Assembly: GCF_013387455.1 (NCBI RefSeq) | Contig: NZ_VWNC01000005.1 | Coordinates: forward strand, 141,442-205,441 | Direction: 5' to 3' | Origin: Mariprofundus sp. NF | GTDB lineage: Bacteria > Pseudomonadota > Zetaproteobacteria > Mariprofundales > Mariprofundaceae | DNA: 64,000 nucleotides | In this document: positions 46,560 to 56,148 of the stretch, piece after piece | How positions within the stretch are numbered: position 1 is the first letter of the stretch | Layout of the letters: the number at the start of each line of letters is the position of its first letter | Notes under the pieces: model-generated | Told to the model about the DNA's origin: nothing | The model's database searches: none | The model's input: only the letters and a program-made list of their open reading frames with translations | Program-made: the position numbers and the translations under genes

Positions 46560-48677
46560 TCAGGTCAGCTCACCAGCCACTGCTTTAGCTATGCCCGCTT
46601 TCATTCGCTCAATGGTAATCGGTTTATTCATCAGGGTAACACCATAACTTCCGGCCTGCTGTAGCTGTTCATCTTCTCCGAAGGCGGTAACCATAAGAAT
46701 GGGGATTTTCGGATCACGCTTTCTGATCTCCTGCACCAGCTCCAGTCCATCTTTTCCAGGCATGCGAAAATCAGTGATAATAAGATCAAAATGAGATGAT
46801 GGGTCTGTAAACAGTGTGAGGGCTGAATCAACTGATTCGACAGCCTCTGCATCATGACCCAGACGGGTGACAATGGCGTTGTGGACTTTGAGGATATCAG
46901 GCATGTCATCAACCAGAAGAATGCGCTGAGAAGTAGTCTCTTCAGGTTGCTTTACAGTTGGCGGTGTGACTACTGTTTGTGCAATCACAACCTTATTTTC
47001 TGTCATATAAGAGGGGATGCAGATGCGAACGGTGGTCTGCTGCTCTCCGGCCGGTGATGAGATATCGATTTTACCCTGATGCAGTTTAACAATGCGTTGC
47101 ACCATGGTCAGGCCAAGGCCTGAGCCACCCTGATCTGCCCTTGAGGTCCAGAAGGGTTTGAAAACACGATCAATATTCTCTTCGCTGATCCCTTCGCCGT
47201 TATCTGAGACGGTGATGCAGAGCTGTTTTTGATCCGCTTGCTGATTATCTTCACTGCCGATATTGACCTCGATAAGACCTGAGTCGCTGATCGCCTGCAT
47301 GGCGTTATTAATCAGATTAAGCAGAATCTGTTCAATCTCGATAATTTCGATCTCAACATCCGGTAGTTCATCCTCAATCCTGCTGACCAGTCGGATATTG
47401 TGAGGCAGCTGCAGACGGGCCAGTCCGATAATGTTTTCCAGTGGCTGCAAAAGTGCCGAACCTTGAGTGCGGTTGTGGCTCTGATTACGCTCACTGTTTC
47501 TGCTCAGCTTCAACAGGTGGGTAATAAGATCACTGCCGCGCTCACCGGCCTCAATAATGGATTCGATCTGCTGTTTTTCAACAGGGTCGGAGCAGTTCAT
47601 CTGCACCACTTCAGCATTGCCGATCATATTGGTCAGCACATTTCTGAAGTCGTGCACAATGCCGGCGACGAGCGTGGACATGTAACCCTGCCTGTGCACG
47701 GCCTCCATCTGCTCCTGCAGCGTTTCCCGCTCAGTAATATCAAGCAGGAAACAGACACCGATCCAGCGCTCCTGCCAGCGCATGCGGATGGCAGTGGCCA
47801 TCAGTTTGATGATACGTCCGGATGCATCCATGCCTCGCAGGTAGGTTGTGGATGGCTGTTGAACGCTACCGTCTGCTTCATCACGAAATGCACTGCGGCA
47901 GAACTTGATCATCTCATCACTATCTTCGGGCAGCACAAGTCTGTCGGCAGGCTGATCCAGAATATCGGCCTGAGCGTTTTGAAAAAGCTGAACCATCGCT
48001 TCATTGGCATAGAGAATTTGTGGAGCCCGTTTGGCATCGAGTTCAAAGGTGAATACTGGCAGGGGGCCCCTGTCGATGAGCTGAAACGAGCTCTGCTCCG
48101 CGGCATTTTTTTCGTAGATTGCCTTTTCGACCTTCTTTACGATCAGATAGGCGTAAAAAGGTACGGCAAGCAGCGTGAATATCTGCCAGTAGAGCAGCGT
48201 ATAATCGATCGGAAGCTGTAGCGTGTAATGACCATAGGCGGTTGAACATAACATGCCGATAAGGCATGAAGCCTGGGCATAGATAAGCATCGGATTACCA
48301 AAACGCAGGCCATTGCCGATAATGATCGGCAGCAGCATAAAGTAGACGCCGCTGGAATGACCGCCATCAATGAGCATACCGAAGGTGACAATAAGCACAT
48401 CCAGCAGCGGATAGAAAAGTGAGCCAATCAGGGCGAAGGGGCGCTTGCGCAGGCTGATCAGTGCGGCGGCATTGAGTATAAAATAGAGGGCAGCGAAACT
48501 GAGCGCCTCTACCTTGTAGTATGTGAAATAATCACCATGCAGGATCACATAGGTGAGACTGGCGATGGTCAGTAGTATGCGCGCTTTGGTCTGCTGAAGC
48601 TGCAGTTCAGCCAGCGGTTTGTTGCCCGTATAGGCTTCATTCTGCAACCATGTTGCGATGCTGTTGAAGTTTAACAT
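46560..48677 (-). CDS. Hybrid sensor histidine kinase with integral-membrane sensor
   Basis: A 705-residue kinase starting at ATG 48677 (GGAGGG 3 nt upstream; an upstream GTG has no RBS). The N-terminus has about six hydrophobic helices (residues about 25-180), then a PAS domain (about 200-315), HisKA with His342 in GIVHDFRNVLTN, HATPase with DNGEGIS and GGSGLGLTM, and a C-terminal receiver with Asp636 in DLIITDFRMPGKDG. The membrane sensor is a multi-helix MASE-like type with no periplasmic domain, so the signal may be membrane-borne. Convergent with truA; divergent from suhB. No response regulator is adjacent. Confidence 0.88.
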   Translation of the reverse strand: MLNFNSIATWLQNEAYTGNKPLAELQLQQTKARILLTIASLTYVILHGDYFTYYKVEALSFAALYFILNAAALISLRKRPFALIGSLFYPLLDVLIVTFGMLIDGGHSSGVYFMLLPIIIGNGLRFGNPMLIYAQASCLIGMLCSTAYGHYTLQLPIDYTLLYWQIFTLLAVPFYAYLIVKKVEKAIYEKNAAEQSSFQLIDRGPLPVFTFELDAKRAPQILYANEAMVQLFQNAQADILDQPADRLVLPEDSDEMIKFCRSAFRDEADGSVQQPSTTYLRGMDASGRIIKLMATAIRMRWQERWIGVCFLLDITERETLQEQMEAVHRQGYMSTLVAGIVHDFRNVLTNMIGNAEVVQMNCSDPVEKQQIESIIEAGERGSDLITHLLKLSRNSERNQSHNRTQGSALLQPLENIIGLARLQLPHNIRLVSRIEDELPDVEIEIIEIEQILLNLINNAMQAISDSGLIEVNIGSEDNQQADQKQLCITVSDNGEGISEENIDRVFKPFWTSRADQGGSGLGLTMVQRIVKLHQGKIDISSPAGEQQTTVRICIPSYMTENKVVIAQTVVTPPTVKQPEETTSQRILLVDDMPDILKVHNAIVTRLGHDAEAVESVDSALTLFTDPSSHFDLIITDFRMPGKDGLELVQEIRKRDPKIPILMVTAFGEDEQLQQAGSYGVTLMNKPITIERMKAGIAKAVAGELT

Positions 48678-48822
48678 GAGCCCTCCACTCACTGGATTTG
48701 TTTCGAACAGGAGATGGATCGGCCTGCTCCCATGTTTACGAGTGTAGTTTTAATTGATGCTCCTGCAAGGCGAGACGGCATCAATAACAATTTTGGCGTA
48801 CTTTTCCGGTCATCCTTGATAT

Positions 48823-48834
48823 GGTTCGCGAACC
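48823..48834. promoter_or_regulatory. 12-bp palindrome in the kinase/suhB divergent region
   Basis: GGTTCGCGAACC is a perfect palindrome 47 bp before the suhB GTG, in the 203-bp region between the two divergent genes. It could be an operator; no regulator gene adjoins it. Confidence 0.4.
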
Positions 48835-48880
48835 GATCGGGTTCTGTTTATTCGTAGATCGGCTGATTCAGGAGTGAAAC

Positions 48881-49654
48881 GTGTTATATGTAGCTGTTCG
48901 GGCCGCCAGACGGGCCGGTGATCTGATTGCCAGGGCATTTGATGAGCGTGATAGCTTTACAGTGCATCAGAAAACAGATCGGGATTATGTCACCGATGTG
49001 GATCAGCGTGCGGAAGCACTGATCCTCAGAGAGATAACCCAGCACTATCCCGAGCACGGCATTGTTGCTGAAGAGTCGGATAAGCGGGTGAATCCCGAGG
49101 CCTCAATCCAGTGGTATGTTGACCCTCTGGATGGAACCACCAACTTTATTCACGGTTATCCCCATTTTGCTGTCTCTATCGCGGCATGGAAAGATGGTAA
49201 ACCACTGCTGGCAGTGGTTCATGATCCGATTCGTGATGAGACCTTTGAGGCAAAGAATGGTGGCGGTGCTTTTGTCAATCGCCGTCGTCTGCGTGTCACC
49301 AATGAGAAGCGTCTGGGCCATGCACTTTTTGCTTCAGGTATGCCATCTTACCAGCGGGAGCATATCGATCTGTTTCAGAAGCGTATGGATGGCTGCATGC
49401 GTGCCATGGATGGTTACCGTCGCGGCGGCTCAGCTGCCCTTGATCTCGCCTATGTGGCGGCAGGACGTCTGGATGTTTACTGGGAAGCGGGTCTGAGACC
49501 CTGGGATATCGCAGCAGGTTACCTGCTGGTGCAGGAGGCCGGTGGTCTGGCTACCGATCTTGCCGGTGCAAGCATCGATCTAGAGAAGGGTGATATTCTT
49601 GCATCCAATCCGCATCTGCACAGAGACGTCAGCAAACTGATCAACATCACCTGA
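48881..49654 (+). CDS. suhB: Inositol monophosphatase family protein SuhB
   Basis: A 257-residue Mg-dependent phosphatase starting at GTG 48881 with CAGGAG upstream. Motifs: EESD metal ligand region (IVAEESDKR), WYVDPLDGTTNFIHGYPHFAVSIA (IMPase signature 1) and RPWDIAAGYLLVQEAGG (signature 2). SuhB proteins also bind RNA polymerase/antitermination complexes in E. coli. It has its own promoter region and no partner genes. Confidence 0.95.
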   Translation: MLYVAVRAARRAGDLIARAFDERDSFTVHQKTDRDYVTDVDQRAEALILREITQHYPEHGIVAEESDKRVNPEASIQWYVDPLDGTTNFIHGYPHFAVSIAAWKDGKPLLAVVHDPIRDETFEAKNGGGAFVNRRRLRVTNEKRLGHALFASGMPSYQREHIDLFQKRMDGCMRAMDGYRRGGSAALDLAYVAAGRLDVYWEAGLRPWDIAAGYLLVQEAGGLATDLAGASIDLEKGDILASNPHLHRDVSKLINIT

Positions 49655-49757
49655 TTCGTTATCAGTCCACTTTCTCAGCGCTATTGACCACGATATTCGT
49701 GTTTATTTAGCGTTCATTCGTCCCCCAGGGGATACTCTTTACCTGATGGTTCGTTTT

Positions 49758-50816
49758 TTAATGGCCTTCCCGCTTAAGCAGTAGATACATGCCCAAGCCT
49801 CCAAATACGAGTGTGGGTAACCAGGCCGCATAGGCCGGGGATATATGCTCGTTTGCGGCCAGCAGGTAACCTGCATTGCCGATAACATAAAACAGCAGCC
49901 CCAGTGATATGGCGGTGATAATGCCCCATGAGACTCTACTGTTACGACTGCCGGTATGCAGGCAGAGCGCTGTTGCAAGAATCACCATCAACAGACTTGC
50001 CAGAGGTGCAGCGATTTTTCTGTGCAGCGCGTAGGTGTAGGAGCCGGTGGTCAAGCCGGCATGTTCCAGATCTGCAATGTAGTGGTAGAGCTCGGAGAAC
50101 TCCATGTGTCGGGGTTTGGGCAGTTCGGCAGTCTCCGGCCCGACATTCGAGTCAAGAATCAGGCTGTCGAGATGTTCATGCAGCGTACCCTTTTCAGGCG
50201 AAGGGGTGGTGATATGAACATCTGTGAGTTGCCACTGCTGGTTGGCATAGCTGGCGCTGGCGGCATCAATGCGTTTGAGCCAGCCCCCCTCAGCATCAGT
50301 CTCAATCACAACCATGGTAAAACGGCCCTCTTTCAATGGCATCAGGCGGTAAAATTGCTGCCCGTCTTTGAGCCACTGCACACCCTGATTGGCACTTTGC
50401 TGCTGTTTGATATGCACATTCTCAATAACATCCAGTCGTTTGTTGGTGACAGGTGTGATCCACTCTCCGACAATAAAGCTTAACGTTGCGGCGAGAAGGG
50501 CGACTGTAAGCAGAGGCATCAGCAGCTTATTGATGCCCAGTCCTGCGGCGCGAATGGCAACCATCTCATGGTTGCGGGAGAGCTCGATCAGATAGATGCT
50601 GGCACCGATCAATACGATAATCGGCATAAACTCATTGATCATAAATGGAATTTTCAACAGCAGGTATTCGATCATCAGGCCGCCGTCCAGACCGTGACCG
50701 AGGTAACGGGCTTTATCGAAGCTTTCAATAATCACATAGATAGAGAGCAGCGCTGCCAGTGTGACAAAAGAGCGGCTAATGCAACCGGAGAATATCCATC
50801 GGAAGATGACAGGCAT
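49758..50816 (-). CDS. lptG: LptG-type LPS export permease
   Basis: A 352-residue YjgP/YjgQ permease of the LptBFG ABC transporter that extracts lipopolysaccharide from the inner membrane. Six helices are evident, with a periplasmic beta domain between helices 3 and 4. Typical sequences: YLLLKIPFMINEFMPIIVLIGASIYL, MVAIRAAGLGI, and C-terminal helix pairs. The N-terminal SFDKARYLG block favours LptG over LptF. lptF is not adjacent, which is unusual; most genomes pair the two. Confidence 0.88.
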   Translation of the reverse strand: MPVIFRWIFSGCISRSFVTLAALLSIYVIIESFDKARYLGHGLDGGLMIEYLLLKIPFMINEFMPIIVLIGASIYLIELSRNHEMVAIRAAGLGINKLLMPLLTVALLAATLSFIVGEWITPVTNKRLDVIENVHIKQQQSANQGVQWLKDGQQFYRLMPLKEGRFTMVVIETDAEGGWLKRIDAASASYANQQWQLTDVHITTPSPEKGTLHEHLDSLILDSNVGPETAELPKPRHMEFSELYHYIADLEHAGLTTGSYTYALHRKIAAPLASLLMVILATALCLHTGSRNSRVSWGIITAISLGLLFYVIGNAGYLLAANEHISPAYAAWLPTLVFGGLGMYLLLKREGH

Positions 50817-51098
50817 CTGCCAAGACTATGCATGCATGAGTGATTGTGAAAGTGGGTAGTGAAAAATATCCTGAGATGCAGGGGTAGGGGGCTGATTATC
50901 CTTTGTGATAGGAAAAACCCCTATTGATGGAGTCGATGTCGTCCGATTGCGCTAGCTGCTCTATCTCTTTTGAATGAGCAGACTGGTTGATTGTCTGATC
51001 AGGTAAAGTAGAACATGGAGATAGAGGGGTAGCCTGTGCCTGTTGATGCACTGATGCATGCAGTTGATAAAAGTGATGAATTGGTCTAAAAGAAAGAC

Positions 51099-53609
51099 AT
51101 GATGCAGTTTAGGCACCACTCCATTCTTACCAGAGTATTATCTGTTACCGTCATTGCGCTGCTGGTTCTTACCGTTGCATTGCACTACAAATTAAGTGAG
51201 CAGCAGGGTGATGAGCTTAATGCCCATATCGAAGATAACTTCAGTACCCTGAAAGCGGAGATGACCTCGGAGACAGCTATCAGAACGCACTGGATGGAGT
51301 CTGTGCTACTTCTACTTCAACGTTCTATTGACTCAGAGGCCATCACTAAAGCACTTGAATCAGAAGACCGGCAGCGCCTTGCATTGTTGGCGGCAGATTA
51401 TTTTAAGACACTGCAGCAGAATAATCAGGTTACTCATATGTACTTCATGGATGCTGAGCGCCGTGTTGTGCTGCGCATGCACCAGCCTGAGCGATATGGC
51501 GATATCATAGATCGCGTGACGGCAAAGCAGGCGGAGCTAACAGGGCAGCGGGTGGCGGGTATTGAGTTAGGCCCCTTAGGAACACTGACTTTGCGTGTGG
51601 TTGTGCCCTGGACTCTGGGGGCGAGAAGAATTGGTTATCTGGAGTTGGGCATTGAGCTGGAAGACATTCTTGCAGGTATTGAGCTGGATAACTCTTTTCG
51701 CATTGTGCTGGCTGTGGATAAATCACATCTGCATAAGGATGTGACGCATAGAGTGAATGGTCGTTGGTCAATGTTTAAAGGCTTTGTTTTACTCTATCCG
51801 GAGGAGAGGGCCAAACAGCTGATTCCGGTCATAGAAGCGTCGCTGGATCGTAAAGATGAGTTGCCTCATGTTATTCCGATGGGTGATATCTATTATGGTC
51901 TGAAGCATACCCCGTTTCTGGATGCATCAGGCCGGGAGATTGGCCAGTTGATCATGCTGCTGGATCTCTCAACGGAAAATATTGATTTGAGTAGAGCTCT
52001 GTATACAACGATGGCCCTGTTTGTCGGCTTTATGGTGTTCTTTATTCTGCTCTTATATCTACTGATCAGTCGCAGTGAAAAAGCCCGTCGTGCTGCAGAG
52101 AGCAGGCTTGAGCTTTATGGCGAGGCATTCACCAACACCATTGGCGGCATCATGATTACCGATTGCAAAGGTACAATTATTGATGTGAATGCTGCGTTTG
52201 AGAGGGTGACTGGTTATAGCAAAGATGAGGCTGTCGGTCGCAATCCAAGTATGCTGAAGTCAGGCCTGCAGGATGGGCAGTTTTATCAAAGAATGTGGCA
52301 TGCGATTCAGGAACGTGGCCAGTGGCAGGGGCGTATCGTTAATTGTCGTAAAAATGGCGACATCTATCCGGAACACCTCTCTATCACGGCTATCTGCGAT
52401 GAGCATGGCGTGGTGAAAAACTATATCGGCGTATTTCTTGATGCCAGTGAGCAGGAACAGCTGCAAGAGCAGTTCCAGCAGGCTCAGCGTATGGAGTCAC
52501 TCGGTACACTTGTCGGTGGCATCGCTCATGAATTCAACAATATGCTGGCAGGCATGACCGGCAATCTCTATCTGGCCAAGAGTGAGGTTAAAGAGCATGT
52601 CGCCGCGGTGGAGAAGCTGAACACTGTGGAGTCACTGGCATTCCAGGCCGCAGATATGATTAAACAGCTGCTTACCTTTGCCCGAAAGGGTACAACCCGA
52701 ACTGAAGAGACAAACCTTGCACTGTTTTTGAAGTCCTCCAAAGAGCTGTTTCAGCTCTCCTTGCATGAGGATGTCACTCTGAAACAGCAGATTTCTGATC
52801 AGGAGATTACTGTTGATGTGGATCGAAGCCAGCTGCAGCAGATATTGATGAATCTGATTAACAATTCAAAGGCTGCGCTGCAGGGTGTGAACAAACCTGA
52901 AATCTCCATTATCCTGGACCACTATGTCGCAGATCACTCGTTTCTGAATAGATTTCCTGAGCTGAAAGGCAGTGAGTTTGCCAGGATTACGGTAAAAGAT
53001 AATGGCGCGGGTATAGAAGAGCAGTGTCTGGAAAAAATATTCGAGCCATTCTTCACCACACGAGAGGTGGGAGATGGGGCAGGCTTAGGTCTCTCTATGG
53101 TGTTTGGTGCCATCAAGGGTTATGGCGGAGTCATTGAGGTGGATAGTTGTTTGGGCATGGGCACATCCATGCATCTCTATATTCCGGCCCTGAGTAAAAC
53201 TTCAGAGATTATGGATATTGAGGCTGAGGTGAGCACAGGGCACGGTGAAACCATTCTGGTGGTTGATGATGATGAGCTGGTTGTTGAGACAGCCTGCAAG
53301 GTGCTGAGCAGGCTGGGTTATAAAGTGTTGAGTGCAGCCAGTGGCAGAGAGGCAATCGCGCTGTTTGAAGCGCATCAACACGAGATCGGCGTGGTGATAC
53401 TGGATGTGGTGATGCCTGGACTCAGTGGTCCGGAAACCGCCGATCTGATCCAGATTATCAACGAGGATGTTACCATTATTTTTGCAACCGGTTACGACAC
53501 TACCGACACATTGCATAAACGTATTGAGCATACTGGAGAGCTGGTGCTGAGAAAACCTTATCAGATCTCGGTATTGAGTCAGATACTCAAAGAGATACTC
53601 AACCGCTGA
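51099..53609 (+). CDS. Hybrid sensor histidine kinase with periplasmic sensor
   Basis: An 836-residue kinase. It has an N-terminal helix (about 8-28), a periplasmic region of about 270 residues that looks like a double-CACHE/methyl-accepting-type sensor (QLDExx-like [21 protein letters not shown]), a second helix (about 305-327), PAS (about 345-460), HisKA with His477 in [14 protein letters not shown], HATPase with DNGAGIEE and GAGLGLSM, and a receiver with Asp769 in [13 protein letters not shown]. Its core is a paralogue of the NMT1-domain kinase at 1 kb. The ligand is unknown. The preceding 282 bp hold no gene. Confidence 0.87.
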   Translation: MMQFRHHSILTRVLSVTVIALLVLTVALHYKLSEQQGDELNAHIEDNFSTLKAEMTSETAIRTHWMESVLLLLQRSIDSEAITKALESEDRQRLALLAADYFKTLQQNNQVTHMYFMDAERRVVLRMHQPERYGDIIDRVTAKQAELTGQRVAGIELGPLGTLTLRVVVPWTLGARRIGYLELGIELEDILAGIELDNSFRIVLAVDKSHLHKDVTHRVNGRWSMFKGFVLLYPEERAKQLIPVIEASLDRKDELPHVIPMGDIYYGLKHTPFLDASGREIGQLIMLLDLSTENIDLSRALYTTMALFVGFMVFFILLLYLLISRSEKARRAAESRLELYGEAFTNTIGGIMITDCKGTIIDVNAAFERVTGYSKDEAVGRNPSMLKSGLQDGQFYQRMWHAIQERGQWQGRIVNCRKNGDIYPEHLSITAICDEHGVVKNYIGVFLDASEQEQLQEQFQQAQRMESLGTLVGGIAHEFNNMLAGMTGNLYLAKSEVKEHVAAVEKLNTVESLAFQAADMIKQLLTFARKGTTRTEETNLALFLKSSKELFQLSLHEDVTLKQQISDQEITVDVDRSQLQQILMNLINNSKAALQGVNKPEISIILDHYVADHSFLNRFPELKGSEFARITVKDNGAGIEEQCLEKIFEPFFTTREVGDGAGLGLSMVFGAIKGYGGVIEVDSCLGMGTSMHLYIPALSKTSEIMDIEAEVSTGHGETILVVDDDELVVETACKVLSRLGYKVLSAASGREAIALFEAHQHEIGVVILDVVMPGLSGPETADLIQIINEDVTIIFATGYDTTDTLHKRIEHTGELVLRKPYQISVLSQILKEILNR

Positions 53610-53660
53610 ATCATTTCCTGCTGGTATTAAAAAAGCATTCCTTTTTCATATATTATCGAT

Positions 53661-53790
53661 AACAGTTACCGCTCTGCACCGCTGCAGGGTGCAAGGTTCT
53701 GTGTTGGCGGGGAAACTGTTACACTCCCGCAAATTTTCCGCAGCTGTTAGCTTTTTCCCTGAGCTGAGCTGACACAAAAGGATTGATGCA
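53661..53790 (+). promoter_or_regulatory. Structured leader upstream of pyrE
   Basis: Paired segments: AACAGTT (53661-53667) with AACTGTT (53714-53720), TGCACC/GGTGCA (53675-53693), and GCGGG/CCCGC (53707-53730). It does not fit a riboswitch class I know. It may be a pyrimidine-responsive leader, but no uracil-rich or PyrR-type element is clear. Confidence 0.3.
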
Positions 53791-54372
53791 ATGAATGAGA
53801 ATGAGATTCTGGCAATGTATGAGGATGCAGGTGCGCTGTTAAACGGCCACTTTATTCTTTCAAGCGGCAGGCACTCTGCCCGCTATCTGCAGTCGGCACT
53901 GGTGTTGATGAATATCGATAATGCGACCGCTCTGGCTGGTGAGCTGATCGGCAAGGTTGATGCTGATAAGATTGATATGGTGGTCTCTCCGGCTATTGGC
54001 GGCCTGGTAATTGGTCAGGAGGTTGCACGTCTGCTGCGTAAGCCGTTTATCTTTACCGAGCGTAAAGAGGGCGAGATGCAGATGCGTCGTGGTTTCTCGA
54101 TTCCAGAGGGCACAAAGCTGCTGGTGGTTGAAGATGTGATTACTACTGGTGGTTCTGTACGTGAATGTATGGAGGTTGTGCGTCAGTTCGGTGGTGAACC
54201 TGTGAAGGTGCTGGCGGTTGTCGATCGTGCGCCGGATGCCGAGGGTCGCTTTGATGTGCCTTTTGCAACAGCTATCAGTCTGGATGTTGAGACCTATGCA
54301 GCCGATGCCTGCCCAATGTGTGCAGAGGGGCTTCTACCGCCTGTGAAACCCGGCAGCCGTGGCGCAGCCTGA
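53791..54372 (+). CDS. pyrE: Orotate phosphoribosyltransferase
   Basis: A 193-residue enzyme making OMP from orotate and PRPP in pyrimidine synthesis. It has FILSSGRHSARYLQSALVL, the PRPP site VVEDVITTGGSVRECMEVV, and FTERKEGEMQMRRGF. A cysteine pair near the end (DACPMCAEG) matches the group found in deltaproteobacteria and cyanobacteria, not the E. coli PyrE. AAAGGA precedes the ATG. rnj follows after 96 bp. Confidence 0.95.
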   Translation: MNENEILAMYEDAGALLNGHFILSSGRHSARYLQSALVLMNIDNATALAGELIGKVDADKIDMVVSPAIGGLVIGQEVARLLRKPFIFTERKEGEMQMRRGFSIPEGTKLLVVEDVITTGGSVRECMEVVRQFGGEPVKVLAVVDRAPDAEGRFDVPFATAISLDVETYAADACPMCAEGLLPPVKPGSRGAA

Positions 54373-54468
54373 TTAGATACTACCCTGCAAAGGGTGCTTG
54401 TGATGAAGGGCACGGCAGTTTCATTGTGATCTGTTACGTTTGCCCGGAGAGAGAAATGAGGAGTTTAA

Positions 54469-56127
54469 ATGAGTAAACCTGTACTGCGATGTTTCCCGTT
54501 TGGTGGGGTCGGCGAATTCGGTAAAAATATGATGGTCTATGCCATTGATGATGATGCCGTGATTGTCGATTGTGGTATGGGTTTCCCTGATGCCGGACAG
54601 CATGGTGTTGATGTGGTGGTACCGGATATCTCATCCCTGCATGAACTTGGTTTGAATATTCATGCCCTGCTGATTACCCATGGCCATGAGGATCATATTG
54701 GTGGCATGCCACATCTGCTGCCGCGTCTGGGGCTGCCTGTTTATGCCTCAGAGGTGACGCTGGCACTGATTAAGGCAAAACTCTCTGAACGCGGTTACAA
54801 GGGCGATCTTCGTCGCCTGCCTGATGATGGCAGCAGTGTTAATGTCGGACCGTTCAAAGTGGAGGGGGTTCCTGTAACCCACTCGATTATGGATGCCGTA
54901 TCGATCGCCATTCACACCGTCCTTGGCATTATTGTGCATACCGGCGATTTCAAAATCGACCCGGCCCCTATCGATGGCCGTAGCACAGCCATCCATCGCT
55001 TCTCGCAGCTCGGTGATAAGGGCGTGCTGCTGCTGGCCTCTGACTCGACCAATGCGACCCGCTCCGGCAGCGGCCCATCCGAACGTGTGGTTGGTCCGGC
55101 ACTGAAGCAGGCTGTTTCCCAGTGTTCTGGCAGGGTGATTGTCACAACATTTGCCTCCAATATGTTCCGTATCCAGCAGATCATTGATGCCGCTGTAGCC
55201 AATGGCCGCAGGGTGGCAGTTGCCGGGCGCAGCCTGGAACGCCATATGGATATCACCAGTAGGCTAAAACGATTAAATGTTCCCTCTGGAACACTGATCG
55301 ATATCAAAAAGACCGCTGATATACCTGCCGATAAACTGCTGATTATTGCCACCGGTTCGCAGGGAGAGTCACGTGCTGCACTGGCACGACTGGCGCAGAA
55401 TAGATTTACCGGTCTTAAACTTGGCCATGGTGATCTGGTCATCTTCTCTTCGAGTAATATTCCGGGCAATGAGCGGGTGATTGCCGGTCTGTACAATCAT
55501 ATCTATCGCTGTGGGGCTCGAATCATGCACGCTGGGCAGGCTCCGTTGCATGTATCTGGTCACGCTCAGGCGCATGAGTTGAAGATGATGATGCAGCTGA
55601 CCAGACCAACCTACTTCTATCCTGTGCATGGCGAATACCGTAATCTGATCGAACATCGTGATCTGGCGGTCTCTGCCGGTATCCCGACTGATCATACAGT
55701 CATCGCTGAGAACGGATACAGCGTGATTGTTGATGAGGATGGCGTGCGACAGGGGCCGGAATTCCATGCCGGAGCTGTATTTGTTGATGGTGATGCCCGT
55801 GACGAAATTGATGGCATTGTCTTGCGTGATCGGCGTGTGCTGGCCGATGATGGTATGATCTCAGCCTTTGTGCTGCTCAGTAAACATGAAGGCAAACTAC
55901 TCGGTGAACCGGAGCTGGTGGCGCGTGGTGTGCTGCATGAGGATGTCAGTGAGGAGGTGCTGGAGGCTGCAGGTAAAGCACTGCGTCACTTCCTTGAAGG
56001 TATGGATAAAGAGTGGCTTACGGATATGGATGCTGCCAAAGAGGAAGTACGTATCTTCCTGCGTCGCTGGTGTAAAAAACATATTGGTCGCAGACCGATG
56101 GTGCTGCCCATCGTGCTGGCACTGTAA
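54469..56127 (+). CDS. rnj: Ribonuclease J
   Basis: A 552-residue beta-CASP metallo-beta-lactamase nuclease that degrades and matures RNA in the 5'-3' and endo modes. The HxHxDH site is LLITHGHEDHIGG; further metal ligands lie in VPVTHSIMDA and HTGDFKIDP. The beta-CASP motif region contains SDSTNATRSGSGPSER and VHVSGHAQAHELK-like LHVSGHAQAHELK. A C-terminal dimerisation domain follows. RNase J is unusual outside Firmicutes/Actinobacteria but is known in many proteobacteria lacking a full RNase E system. Confidence 0.95.
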   Translation: MSKPVLRCFPFGGVGEFGKNMMVYAIDDDAVIVDCGMGFPDAGQHGVDVVVPDISSLHELGLNIHALLITHGHEDHIGGMPHLLPRLGLPVYASEVTLALIKAKLSERGYKGDLRRLPDDGSSVNVGPFKVEGVPVTHSIMDAVSIAIHTVLGIIVHTGDFKIDPAPIDGRSTAIHRFSQLGDKGVLLLASDSTNATRSGSGPSERVVGPALKQAVSQCSGRVIVTTFASNMFRIQQIIDAAVANGRRVAVAGRSLERHMDITSRLKRLNVPSGTLIDIKKTADIPADKLLIIATGSQGESRAALARLAQNRFTGLKLGHGDLVIFSSSNIPGNERVIAGLYNHIYRCGARIMHAGQAPLHVSGHAQAHELKMMMQLTRPTYFYPVHGEYRNLIEHRDLAVSAGIPTDHTVIAENGYSVIVDEDGVRQGPEFHAGAVFVDGDARDEIDGIVLRDRRVLADDGMISAFVLLSKHEGKLLGEPELVARGVLHEDVSEEVLEAAGKALRHFLEGMDKEWLTDMDAAKEEVRIFLRRWCKKHIGRRPMVLPIVLAL

Positions 56128-56148
56128 GTTGGGCTACAAGGAGACCTG

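Noticed and set aside
47400..48221. A 273-codon open frame on the plus strand inside the second histidine kinase
   Set aside because: Antisense to HisKA, PAS and membrane segments that are clear on the other strand.
53640..53790. Cobalamin or other known riboswitch before pyrE
   Set aside because: Some paired segments exist but the conserved B12-box and other class cores are absent.
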